Positions 7,738 to 15,232 of a stretch of 64,000 nucleotides of DNA are shown here, in pieces. The notes beneath the pieces were generated by a model. It ran no database searches. It was not told the DNA's origin and saw only the letters and a list, made by a program, of their open reading frames with translations. The position numbers and the translations under genes are program-made. Source of the DNA: Caldimonas brevitalea (GTDB taxonomy: Bacteria; Pseudomonadota; Gammaproteobacteria; Burkholderiales; Burkholderiaceae_C); NCBI RefSeq assembly GCF_001017435.1, contig NZ_CP011371.1:3348001-3412000 (forward strand). The letters run 5' to 3'. How positions within the stretch are numbered: the first letter of the stretch is position 1; each line of letters starts with the position of its first letter.

Positions 7738-10149
7738 TCAGGGTGCGGTCGGCTGCAACGTCAGGACCTGGTCGCCGCTGCCCCACACGGGGACGTAACG
7801 CACCTCGGCCCATGGCGTGACGAAGCTGCGGTACAGGCGCGAGAACGGCAGCCCCGACTGACCGCTGGAATGCATGAAGCGCGAGCGGCCGGGCTCGGCC
7901 AGGTCGTAGATCGCGCGCAGGCTAGGCCCGTGCTCGTTCAGGTAGCGGCGGCCGGTCAGTTCGTCCGGCTTCAGGCTGACGCGGCTCGCATTCACGGTGA
8001 AGTTGTCGCCCCCCACCGGGGTGTGCAGCTCGAACATCGCGGCGAGCTGCCGCACCTTGCTGAACGGCCGGTGCTCGGAGCGCGCCCGGTGCGCCTGCCC
8101 CCATTGCCATCGCGTCACGTCGCGCCCGTAGGTGGTCTGCAGTTCGTCGAGCGCGCGCTCGAAGGCGCGGTCGACCACCTGGGCGCAGGTTTCGACGGCT
8201 GCCGTCTGCTTGTTGTCGCACCACCACGCCCGCTGCCCGACGAGGATGCCTTCCACCCCTTCGTAGAACGACCGGTTGGCGTATTGCTGCCACAGCTGCG
8301 GCCCCAGTTCGTCGGCGATCAGCACCTCGGTCAGCTGGCGGGTCCAGGTCCACAGGATCAGCGGCGCCACCGCGTCGGCCGACATGCGGCCGTTGAAGCC
8401 GGCCAGCTGCTCCTGGGCGGCCGCGGCCAGCGGGTGGCTGGAGCGGGCGCGCTTGAGCAGCGGCAGCAGTTGCTTGGCCGCCAGCGACACCTCGTCGGCC
8501 TGCAGCGCCGCCATGCTCGCCTGGTCGTGCCGCGGCACGCCGTCGAGCAGCTGCTCGATGCGCTGCTGCCGGTACGGCAGGGTCCATTCGCTGGTCAGGA
8601 AGTGCGGATAGTCGGGAGGGTGGATGCGCTGGTTGGCGGTGGCGATCCAGCCGCGCGGCGGGTCGAACTCGCGCGGGGTCAGCTCGGTGTCCAGGGCCCC
8701 GGTCCAGTCGTATTTGGCGTCCCAGCCCGGTGCTGGCACCAGCCCCTTCAGGTCGTGCTCGGGCGCGCGCAAGGGCACCCTGCCGGCGGCCACCATGCCG
8801 ATGCGGCCCTGGTGGTCCGCCACGACCATGTTCTGCATCGGCGCGACATGGCTTGCGGCCGCGGCGACAAATTCGTCGACCGAGCGCGCACGTCCCATGG
8901 CCAGCCCCGCCTCCAGCGTGCCGTTGGGGATGTCGAGGGCGGTCCACCGCATGGCCAGGGCATATGAGGGCCGGCCCGCCGGTCCGGTCAACCCGTCGGC
9001 CGGGCCCGGCGCGTCGGAGATCACCGGGCCATGGCGGCTTTCGCGCACGACGATCTTGCGGTCGGCCTGGCCCTTGACCTTGACGATCTCTTCGTGTGTG
9101 TCGAACCGCTGCCATCCACTGGGCGTCAGGTAGCGGCCGGCGTCGAGCGGGTGCAGTTGTTCGAGATAGAGGTCCTGCACGTCGGGCGCGGTGTTGGTGT
9201 AGCCCCAAGCGATGTGCTGGTTCTGGCCCAGCACCACGGCGGGCAGGCCCGGCATGGTCGCGCCGGCCACCTTGTAGCCGGGCGCCTCGAGGCGCGCGAA
9301 GTACCACAGCGCGGGGGCCGACAGGCGCAGATGCGGGTCATTGGCGAGCAAGGGTTTGCCCGACACGGTGTGCGAGCCGGCGACGACCCAGTTGTTGGAG
9401 CCGATGCCGTCGAGCCCCGACTCGGGCGCATGCAGCCGGGCATGTTCCCCGAGCGAGGCGTCGATCTTGAGGCCGCGATACAACGCGGCATAGTCGGTGG
9501 TAGCGAGGGGCCGTTCCCCGGGGTAAGGCGGCAGCAGCTCCTGAATGCGCTCGACCGGCAGGCGCAGGGCGAGCCGCATGCGCAGCAGCTCGGCGTTCCA
9601 GTTGCCGCCCAGGTCCCAGGCCATCATGATGGCCCAGGCCAGGCTGTCGGCCGGCTCCCAGACGCCGGGCTGCAGCCCGAGCAGCACGAACTCGGGCGGG
9701 CGAGCGCCAAGGTGCTCTTGCACGTAGGCGTTGATGCCGGCGGCATAGGCGCTCAACACCTCGCGAGCCTCGCCGCCGGTCTGCTCCCACTGTCGACGTG
9801 CAGCCCGCCGCACACCAAGCGCCCGCAGGAAAAGGTCGGTGTCCACCGCGCCGGGGCCGAGAGCTTCGGCCAGCCGGCCGGCCCCGATGCGCCGATGCGT
9901 TTCGAGCTGCCACAGGCGGTCCTGCGCGTGCGCGAAGCCCAGCCCCCACATCAGGTCGGTGATCGACTCGGCCTTGATCGAGGGAATGCCATGCTCGTCG
10001 CGCGTGATGCTGACCGGCGCCTTCGGACCGCGCACCCGCACCACCCCTTCGGTCTTCGGCAGCGCCTGGTGGATGTAGGCCCATAACCCGCCGAGGGCGA
10101 CCAGCAGCAACAGCACGATGGCCGCCAGGGTTCGACGCAACCACTTCAT
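7738..10149 (-). CDS. penicillin acylase (S45) family N-terminal-nucleophile amidase
   Basis: 803 residues from ATG at 10149 (MKWLRRTLAAIVLLLLVALG), a start that gives a clean signal anchor; an upstream in-frame start would add 23 residues before it. Family S45 enzymes are made as one chain that cuts itself into alpha and beta chains at a Ser that becomes the nucleophile. Here the Ser is residue 251 in GIGSNNWVVAGSHTVSGKPL, with the downstream NDPHL and GQNQHIAWGYTN segments that family members share. Other recognisable stretches are ITRDEHGIPSIKA and GFAHAQDRLWQLE in the alpha chain. Members hydrolyse penicillins, acyl-homoserine lactones or other N-acyl amides; the substrate cannot be told from sequence. 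Periplasmic or membrane-anchored location is inferred. Confidence 0.9.
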   Translation of the reverse strand: MKWLRRTLAAIVLLLLVALGGLWAYIHQALPKTEGVVRVRGPKAPVSITRDEHGIPSIKAESITDLMWGLGFAHAQDRLWQLETHRRIGAGRLAEALGPGAVDTDLFLRALGVRRAARRQWEQTGGEAREVLSAYAAGINAYVQEHLGARPPEFVLLGLQPGVWEPADSLAWAIMMAWDLGGNWNAELLRMRLALRLPVERIQELLPPYPGERPLATTDYAALYRGLKIDASLGEHARLHAPESGLDGIGSNNWVVAGSHTVSGKPLLANDPHLRLSAPALWYFARLEAPGYKVAGATMPGLPAVVLGQNQHIAWGYTNTAPDVQDLYLEQLHPLDAGRYLTPSGWQRFDTHEEIVKVKGQADRKIVVRESRHGPVISDAPGPADGLTGPAGRPSYALAMRWTALDIPNGTLEAGLAMGRARSVDEFVAAAASHVAPMQNMVVADHQGRIGMVAAGRVPLRAPEHDLKGLVPAPGWDAKYDWTGALDTELTPREFDPPRGWIATANQRIHPPDYPHFLTSEWTLPYRQQRIEQLLDGVPRHDQASMAALQADEVSLAAKQLLPLLKRARSSHPLAAAAQEQLAGFNGRMSADAVAPLILWTWTRQLTEVLIADELGPQLWQQYANRSFYEGVEGILVGQRAWWCDNKQTAAVETCAQVVDRAFERALDELQTTYGRDVTRWQWGQAHRARSEHRPFSKVRQLAAMFELHTPVGGDNFTVNASRVSLKPDELTGRRYLNEHGPSLRAIYDLAEPGRSRFMHSSGQSGLPFSRLYRSFVTPWAEVRYVPVWGSGDQVLTLQPTAP

Positions 10150-10246
10150 ACCGAGGACTCCAAACAGCGTCGCTGACAGGGGACCGACCGGTCCCCGCGA
10201 TGCCGGCAGGCGCCGCACGGGCCCGCCGCGTGTGGCCGATGATGCC

Positions 10247-10756
10247 TCAGCGCCGGCCGAGGAAGTCGCCCTTGCCGAGGCTCACGCCGTTGTGGCGGAG
10301 GATGGCGTAGGCCGCGGTCAGATGGAAATAGAAGTTGGGCATGGCATGGTGCTTCAAGTAGGCCTCGCCCTCGAAGCTGAGCGGGTCGGCGCCGCGCACC
10401 GGCACGCTGATGGGCTTGGCTTCGCTGCCGTCCAGCTGTGCCGGGGGCACCGACTCGATGTATTCGATGGTCTTGCGGATGCGCTGCTGCAGCTCCGCGA
10501 CGGTGGCCTCCTGGTCCGGGAACGACGGCGCGTCCGCACCGGACAAGCGGGCCACCGCGAACTTCGCGGCATCACAGGCGATCTGCACCTGGCGGGTCAA
10601 CGCGAACATGTCGGGTGCGAGGCGCGCCGCCAGCAGCACGGCCACGTCGAACCCGCGTGAGGCGGCGTGCTGCTCGGCCTTGCCCAGCATCACGTCGAGG
10701 TTGTGCAGCATCTTCGCGAACACCGGCACGCTGGCCGAATACATCGAGATCGTCAT
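10247..10756 (-). CDS. DUF1993 family protein
   Basis: 169 residues from ATG at 10756, which has AGGAG six bases before it. The translation begins MTISMYSASVPVFAKMLHNL and includes FDVAVLLAARLAPDMFALTRQVQIACD and a C-terminal MPNFYFHLTAAYAILRHNGV, the conserved parts of DUF1993. The family is a four-helix-bundle type related to DinB-like proteins and has no established activity. The frame stays open far upstream through the tandem repeat array, but that extension is an artefact. The gene is divergent from the 2-hydroxyacid dehydrogenase, with 138 bases between the starts that contain a perfect 12-bp palindrome. Confidence 0.88.
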   Translation of the reverse strand: MTISMYSASVPVFAKMLHNLDVMLGKAEQHAASRGFDVAVLLAARLAPDMFALTRQVQIACDAAKFAVARLSGADAPSFPDQEATVAELQQRIRKTIEYIESVPPAQLDGSEAKPISVPVRGADPLSFEGEAYLKHHAMPNFYFHLTAAYAILRHNGVSLGKGDFLGRR

Positions 10757-10813
10757 GGAGTCTCCTGTTGTGGTCATGCGGGCAAGGCTTGCCGTGCGCC
10801 CCGGATCGTAACG

Positions 10814-10825
10814 TTCTCGCGAGAA
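10814..10825. promoter_or_regulatory. 12-bp perfect palindrome in a divergent intergenic region
   Basis: TTCTCGCGAGAA is its own reverse complement and lies about 60-80 bases from both start codons of the divergent DUF1993 and dehydrogenase genes. Position and symmetry suggest an operator for a dimeric regulator. No regulator gene lies next to it, so the binder is unknown. Confidence 0.4.
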
Positions 10826-10894
10826 AGATGCAGAATGTGGCCCACGTCGGCGGGCGGCCCACTCCGGGAGCTGACGCCAGATGCAAGAAGTGCC

Positions 10895-11905
10895 ATGAAC
10901 ATCATCATCCTGGACGACTATCAGGACGCGGTGCGCAAGCTGAAGTGCGCCGCGCAGCTCGAGGCGTACAACGCCAAAGTCTTCACCAACACCGTCAAGG
11001 GGATCGGCCAGCTGTCGGTGCGCTTGCGCGACGCCGACGTGCTGGTGCTGATCCGCGAACGCACCCATTTCCCGCGGCAGCTGCTCGAAAAGCTGCCCAA
11101 GCTCAAGCTGATCGCCCAGACCGGGCGCGTCGGCCCCCACATCGACGTCGACACCTGCACCCGCATGGGCATCGCCGTGGCTGACGGTGTCGGCTCGCCG
11201 GTGGCGCCGGCCGAGTTGACCTGGGCCCTGATCATGGCGGCCATGCGTCGCCTGCCCCAGTACATCGGCAACCTCAAGCACGGCGCATGGCAGCAGTCGG
11301 GCCTCAAGTCGGCCTCGATGCCACCCAACTTCGGGCTCGGCATGGTGTTGCGGGGCAAGACGCTGGGCATCTGGGGCTACGGCAAGATCGGCCAGCTGGT
11401 GGCCGGCTATGGCCGCGCCTTCGGCATGAAAGTGCTGGTGTGGGGCAGCGAAGCCTCGCGTGCCAAGGCCCAGGCCGACGGCTACGACGCCGCCGTCACG
11501 CGTGAAGACCTGTTCGAGGCCAGCGACGTGCTGTCGCTGCATTTGCGCCTGGTCGACAGCACCCGCGCCCTGGTGCGGCTCGACGACCTGCTGCGCATGA
11601 AACCCAACGCCCTGTTCGTCAACACCTCGCGGGCCGAGCTGGTCGAAGAGAACGCCTTGGTCAGTGCACTCAACCGCGGCCGGCCGGGCATGGCGGCGGT
11701 CGACGTGTTCGAGAGCGAACCGATCTTGCAGGGGCACCCGCTGCTGCGCCTCGAAAACGCCGTCTGCACGCCACACATCGGCTATGTCGAGCAAGACAGC
11801 TACGAGCTTTACTTCAGCGCCGCCTTCGAGAACGTCATCAACTTCATCAACGGCTCGCCCACCAACATCGTCAACCCGGACGCGCTGAAGGTGATCCGGG
11901 GATGA
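10895..11905 (+). CDS. D-2-hydroxyacid dehydrogenase family protein
   Basis: 336 residues from ATG at 10895. NAD-dependent dehydrogenases of this family oxidise or reduce 2-hydroxyacids or phosphoglycerate. The nucleotide-binding loop is GIWGYGKIGQLVAGYGRAFG. The catalytic triad motifs are visible as VNTSRAELV (Arg), DVFESEPI (Glu) and CTPHIGYVE (His). The N-terminal segment IAQTGRVGPHIDVDTCTRMGIAVADG is typical of the substrate domain. The last codons overlap the first ATG of the repeat open frame as ATGA at 11902-11905, so translation may continue into the repeat leader and the MFS gene. The exact substrate is not predictable; the MFS gene downstream could transport a related acid. Confidence 0.9.
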   Translation: MNIIILDDYQDAVRKLKCAAQLEAYNAKVFTNTVKGIGQLSVRLRDADVLVLIRERTHFPRQLLEKLPKLKLIAQTGRVGPHIDVDTCTRMGIAVADGVGSPVAPAELTWALIMAAMRRLPQYIGNLKHGAWQQSGLKSASMPPNFGLGMVLRGKTLGIWGYGKIGQLVAGYGRAFGMKVLVWGSEASRAKAQADGYDAAVTREDLFEASDVLSLHLRLVDSTRALVRLDDLLRMKPNALFVNTSRAELVEENALVSALNRGRPGMAAVDVFESEPILQGHPLLRLENAVCTPHIGYVEQDSYELYFSAAFENVINFINGSPTNIVNPDALKVIRG

Positions 11906-12216
11906 GCGCCACCCGGCCGCCCGAAGGGGCTCGCACCGTAGTGCGTAGCACGGAGGTTTACCGAATGAGCGCCGCTCGGCCGCCCGAAGGCGCTCGCACC
12001 GCAGTGCGTAGCACGGAGGTTTACCGAATGAGCGCCGCTCGGCCGCCCGAAGGCGCTCGCACCGCAGTGCGTAGCACGGAGGTTTACCGAATGAGCGCCG
12101 CTCGGCCGCCCGGAGGCGCTCGCACCGCAGTGCGTAGCACGGAGGTTTACCGAATGAGCGCCGCTCGGCCGCCCGAAGGCGCTCGCACCGCAGTGCGTAG
12201 CACGGAGGTTTACCGA
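11902..12216 (+). repeat. five tandem copies of a 63-bp repeat, each carrying a Shine-Dalgarno and ATG
   Basis: Copies start at 11902, 11965, 12028, 12091 and 12154; a sixth begins at 12217 but diverges after ATGACCGCC. The period is exactly 63 bp (21 codons), so the frame is kept whatever the copy number. Within each unit GAGCGCC near the start is complementary to GGCGCTC about 15 bases later, giving a stem-loop, followed by a small CGCAC-CGCA-GTGCG hairpin and then GCACGGAGGTTTACCGAATG, i.e. a strong GGAGG seven to eight bases before the ATG of the next unit. Copies 2, 3 and 5 look identical; copy 4 has one change and copy 1 a few. A diverged single copy occurs at 19117-19168 in the opposite orientation. 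Confidence 0.95.
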
Positions 12217-12258
12217 ATGACCGCCGTCGTGCACGCGCCGAAGACCTCCCTCGCATGA
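11902..12258 (+). CDS. repeat-encoded leader open frame, 118 codons (possible translated leader)
   Basis: The frame runs ATG 11902 to TGA 12258 and encodes five copies of a 21-residue repeat whose core is RPPEGARTAVRSTEVYR, then a 13-residue tail. Its first ATG overlaps the stop of the dehydrogenase (ATGA) and its stop overlaps the ATG of the MFS gene (ATGA at 12255-12258). Six in-frame ATGs, five of them preceded by GGAGG, all terminate at the same stop. The peptide is basic, repetitive and not like any protein family I know. I read it as a translated leader coupling the two flanking genes rather than as a functional protein; it may equally be a non-coding repeat that happens to be open. Confidence 0.45.
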   Translation: MSATRPPEGARTVVRSTEVYRMSAARPPEGARTAVRSTEVYRMSAARPPEGARTAVRSTEVYRMSAARPPGGARTAVRSTEVYRMSAARPPEGARTAVRSTEVYRMTAVVHAPKTSLA

Positions 12259-13430
12259 CCACCGCAACCGACTACGGCAGCGCGCTGCCGGCGACGCGGC
12301 GCGCACTGCTGTTCGGCAATTTCGTCATCGGCTGCGGCGTGATGGTCGTGAGCGGGACCTTGAACGACCTCGCCACTTCGTTGCGCGTGTCCGTCGCGCT
12401 GGCCGGACAGTTGATCACCATCGCCGCGACCCTGATGTGTTTCGGTGCGCCGCTGTTGGCGATGGTGGTGGCCGGCTGGGACCGCCGTCGCCTGCTGACG
12501 CTGGCGCTGCTGTGGTATGGCGTCGGCCATGCCTTGTGCGCCGTGATGCCCGACTACGCCTGGCTGTGGCCCGTGCGCGCCCTGACGGTGTTGGCGGCGG
12601 CTGTTTTCACGCCGCAGGCCGCCGCCGCGATCGGCCACATGGCCACCCCCGAGCAGCGTGGGCGCAGCATCACCTTCGTGTTCCTGGGCTGGTCGGTCGC
12701 GTCGGTGGCCGGCATGCCGATCTCGGCCTGGATCGGCGAGATGTTCGGCTGGCGCTGGGCGATGGGGCTGGTGGCCGTGCTGGCACTGGCCGCCGCAATG
12801 GGCGTGCACCGCAGCCTGCCGACCGGGGTGCGGCCTCCCGGCATGAGCTTGCGCGCCTGGCGCGGCGTGTTCCGCAACCCGGTGTTGATGGCCATCGTCG
12901 CCGTCACGGCGCTGCAAGGCGCCGGGCAGTTCACCGTGTTCGCCTACTACGCGCCCTATTTGCGCCAGATCGTCGGCGCGTCGCCGAACGAGATCAGCCT
13001 GCTGTTCGCCTGGTTCGGCGCCTGGGGCCTGCTGGGCAACACCATCTTGTCGCGGGTGGTCGACCGGGTCGGCGCCGCGAGGGCGGTGGCCACCGTGCTG
13101 GTCTTGATCTGCTTCAGCCTGCTGCTGTGGCCGCTGGCGACCACGCCGCCCTGGATCGCGGCCCTGATCGTCCCCTGGGCGCTCGGCTGTTTTTCCTGCA
13201 ATTCCGCACAGCAGGCGCGGCTCGGCCACGCAGCGCCGCTGCTGACGCCGGCCCTGATGGCGCTCAACACGTCCGCCATCTACCTGGGGCAGGCGGTCGG
13301 CGCCGGCGGCGGCGGTTGGTTGATCGAGCACATGGGCTGGGGGGTGTTGAGCTGGGTCGGCCTGGCCTGGGTCGCCGTGGCCCTGGCGCTCAGCCAGTGG
13401 GCCGCGCGACGCCCGGCCCTGCCCGAATGA
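12255..13430 (+). CDS. MFS transporter, DHA1/AraJ-like
   Basis: 391 residues with about twelve hydrophobic helices, the size of DHA1-type major facilitator proteins. Family features include the cytoplasmic loop after helix 2 (AGWDRRRLLTLALLW), HMATPEQRGRSITFVFLGWSVASVAGMPISAWIGE in helices 4-5, and FGWRWAMGLVAVLALAAA in helix 6. Such proteins are proton-driven exporters of drugs, sugars or arabinose-like compounds; the substrate is unknown. The start codon overlaps the stop of the repeat leader by ATGA and has only a weak Shine-Dalgarno of its own, so its translation is probably coupled to the leader. The chromate transporter pair follows after 17 bases on the same strand. Confidence 0.9.
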   Translation: MTTATDYGSALPATRRALLFGNFVIGCGVMVVSGTLNDLATSLRVSVALAGQLITIAATLMCFGAPLLAMVVAGWDRRRLLTLALLWYGVGHALCAVMPDYAWLWPVRALTVLAAAVFTPQAAAAIGHMATPEQRGRSITFVFLGWSVASVAGMPISAWIGEMFGWRWAMGLVAVLALAAAMGVHRSLPTGVRPPGMSLRAWRGVFRNPVLMAIVAVTALQGAGQFTVFAYYAPYLRQIVGASPNEISLLFAWFGAWGLLGNTILSRVVDRVGAARAVATVLVLICFSLLLWPLATTPPWIAALIVPWALGCFSCNSAQQARLGHAAPLLTPALMALNTSAIYLGQAVGAGGGGWLIEHMGWGVLSWVGLAWVAVALALSQWAARRPALPE

Positions 13431-13447
13431 CATGCTGACGACGCTCG

Positions 13448-14038
13448 ATGCCCATGCCGCCTGACGCTGAAGCCGCCCCCTCCCCTGCACCCCGTCCGAC
13501 GTCGTTGTGGCAGTTGTTTTGGGTCTTCACCCGGCTCGCCTTGCAAGGGTTTGGCGGTGTGCTGCCAGTGGCGCAGCGCGAATTGGTGGAGCGCGAGCGT
13601 TGGCTCAGCAAGCACGACTTCGTTGAACTGCTGTCGGTCGGCCAGGTGCTGCCGGGCCCCAATGTGATGAATCTGTCATTGATGGTGGGGGACCGGTTCT
13701 TCGGCTTGCGCGGCGCCTTCGTCGCCCTGGCCGGCATGGTGGGCGCGCCGCTCGTGATCGTGCTGGCCGCCGCCGCCCTCTATGCAGAGCTGGCCCACCA
13801 CACGATGGTCAGCGGCGCCCTGCGCGGCATGGGTGCCGTCTCGGCCGGGCTGATCTTTGCCACCGGCCTCAAGCTGCTCGGCTCGTTGAAGTCGACGCCG
13901 CTGGGCCGGCCGGTCGCCTGGGGTGTCGTCGGCGTGACCGTGCTGCTGATCGCCGGGCTGCGCTGGCCGCTGCTGTGGGTGCTGGCCGCCCTCGGCACGC
14001 TGTCGGTGACCTCGGCCTGGCGGAGGATCGCGCCATGA
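13448..14038 (+). CDS. chromate transporter subunit, N-terminal-half type (short-chain CHR)
   Basis: 196 residues. After a proline-rich leader of about 20 residues it shows the CHR domain pattern: LFWVFTRLALQGFGGVLPVAQRELVERERWLSKHDFVELLSVGQVLPGPNVMNLSLMVG, containing the GFGG and PGP motifs, then further helices. Short-chain CHR proteins have one CHR domain and work as a pair encoded by adjacent genes; the second gene overlaps this one by ATGA at 14035-14038. Together they would make a complete chromate (or sulfate-like oxyanion) exporter of the inner membrane. No chromate reductase or regulator chrB is visible nearby. Confidence 0.88.
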   Translation: MPMPPDAEAAPSPAPRPTSLWQLFWVFTRLALQGFGGVLPVAQRELVERERWLSKHDFVELLSVGQVLPGPNVMNLSLMVGDRFFGLRGAFVALAGMVGAPLVIVLAAAALYAELAHHTMVSGALRGMGAVSAGLIFATGLKLLGSLKSTPLGRPVAWGVVGVTVLLIAGLRWPLLWVLAALGTLSVTSAWRRIAP

Positions 14039-14574
14039 GCGACGGGTTGACGAACGCCGACCTGCTGTCGCTGTTCGGCCACTTCCTGATGTTGTCGCTG
14101 CTGGCGATCGGCGGCGCCATCTCCACTGCCCCCGATGTGCACCGTTACGTCGTCACTGAACGCGGCTGGTTGACCGATGCCGAGTTCACCACCTCGATCG
14201 CGCTGGCCCAGGCCGCGCCCGGCCCCAACCTGCTGTTCGTCGCGGTGGTGGGGTGGAACGTCGCGGGGCCGATGGGGGCTGCGGTGACGATGTTCGGCAT
14301 CATGTTGCCGTCGACCACCCTCGCGCTGTGGGCGACCCGCTGGCGCAACCAGCGGCGTGAGGCGCGCGGCGTGCGTGCCTTCAGCGCGGGCATGGCGCCG
14401 ATCACCGTGGGCCTGGTGCTGGCGACTGCGTGGCTGCTGGCGGAGCCGACCCGCGAGCAGCCGGTGGGATGGGCCTTGATGCTGTTGACCGTCGTGGTGA
14501 TGCTCAAGACCCGGCTGAGCCCGATCTGGATGATCGCGGTCGGGGCCGTCGTCGGGGCGATGGGTTGGATCTAG
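14035..14574 (+). CDS. chromate transporter subunit, C-terminal-half type (short-chain CHR)
   Basis: 179 residues from the ATG that overlaps the stop of the preceding gene. The CHR signature repeats here with variations: LLAIGGAISTAPDVHRYVVTERGWLTDAEF, then ALAQAAPGPNLLFVAVVGWNVAGPMGAAV with the conserved PGP. About six hydrophobic helices follow. The frame is open upstream to 13975, but that would be out of keeping with the family start and with the ATGA coupling. Works with the preceding protein as an antiparallel pair, by family knowledge. Confidence 0.88.
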   Translation: MSDGLTNADLLSLFGHFLMLSLLAIGGAISTAPDVHRYVVTERGWLTDAEFTTSIALAQAAPGPNLLFVAVVGWNVAGPMGAAVTMFGIMLPSTTLALWATRWRNQRREARGVRAFSAGMAPITVGLVLATAWLLAEPTREQPVGWALMLLTVVVMLKTRLSPIWMIAVGAVVGAMGWI

Positions 14575-14642
14575 GGCGAACCTGAGCCGGTGCCACCCAT
14601 CGGGCCTCGAAGCGAGATTCAGGCTCGAGCGACGAGGGCTGC

Positions 14643-15086
14643 TCAGGCGAGCGCCGTGTCGAGCATCGCACCGAGCGGCACCAGCCCCGCCAGCGCCTCG
14701 TCGGATGCGGGTGCCGGGTAGCGGCCGGGGTCGAGGAAGCGCACCTCGCTGCGGCCGTCCGCCAGCGGCACGATCACGAGGCTCAAGGGTGCGTCGATCG
14801 AAGCTCCCGATTCGCCGACCAGCACCGGTGTCACCCCTTCGCGCAGCCCCAGCACCAGCGCCGTGGACCCCGGGGCGCCAGCGCCCGGCGCGCTGACCCG
14901 GGCGAACACCGCATAACCGCTGCCCGTCGCCGCCGACTCGATCTTGCGCAGCGTTTCGTCCGCGTCGTACTTGCTGTGTTTCGCCGTCTGCGGCCGCTCG
15001 GACGGGCGCCTAGCGAAATCGGCGTTGACCGCCGCCATCACCACGGCAAGACATCCCGTCATCCAGAAGCGCGACTTCTTGCTCAT
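14643..15086 (-). CDS. secreted DUF302-like protein
   Basis: 147 residues from ATG at 15086, with GGAGAG before it and an N terminus that looks exported (MSKKSRFWMTGCLAVVMAAV). An in-frame start at 15224 is rejected for lack of these features. The mature part has the DUF302 pattern: DETLRKIESAATGSGYAVFARV, then LVLGLREGVTPVLVGESGASIDAPLSLVIVPLADG and a VRFLDPGRYPAP segment. DUF302 proteins are small and of unknown function. The call is by pattern only and is moderate. Confidence 0.6.
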   Translation of the reverse strand: MSKKSRFWMTGCLAVVMAAVNADFARRPSERPQTAKHSKYDADETLRKIESAATGSGYAVFARVSAPGAGAPGSTALVLGLREGVTPVLVGESGASIDAPLSLVIVPLADGRSEVRFLDPGRYPAPASDEALAGLVPLGAMLDTALA

Positions 15087-15232
15087 GGGCACTCTCCGAC
15101 GCTGAAGGCGTTGAAAACGAAGATGGACCGCGCGGGTGTCGGTTTCAAGCGCCTCCGTGTAAAGCTGTGTGTATTGGTTACCCAGGTTAACCCCAGTATC
15201 CAGAGCAGAGAACATCGGAGCCACGACCCAGC

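Noticed and set aside
11902..12216. CRISPR-like array
   Set aside because: The 63-bp units are contiguous without variable spacers, and no cas genes are near.
10247..12262. 671-codon minus-strand frame joining the DUF1993 gene with the repeat array
   Set aside because: Only the last 169 codons match DUF1993 and have a ribosome-binding site at their start. The rest is antisense to the dehydrogenase gene and the repeat.
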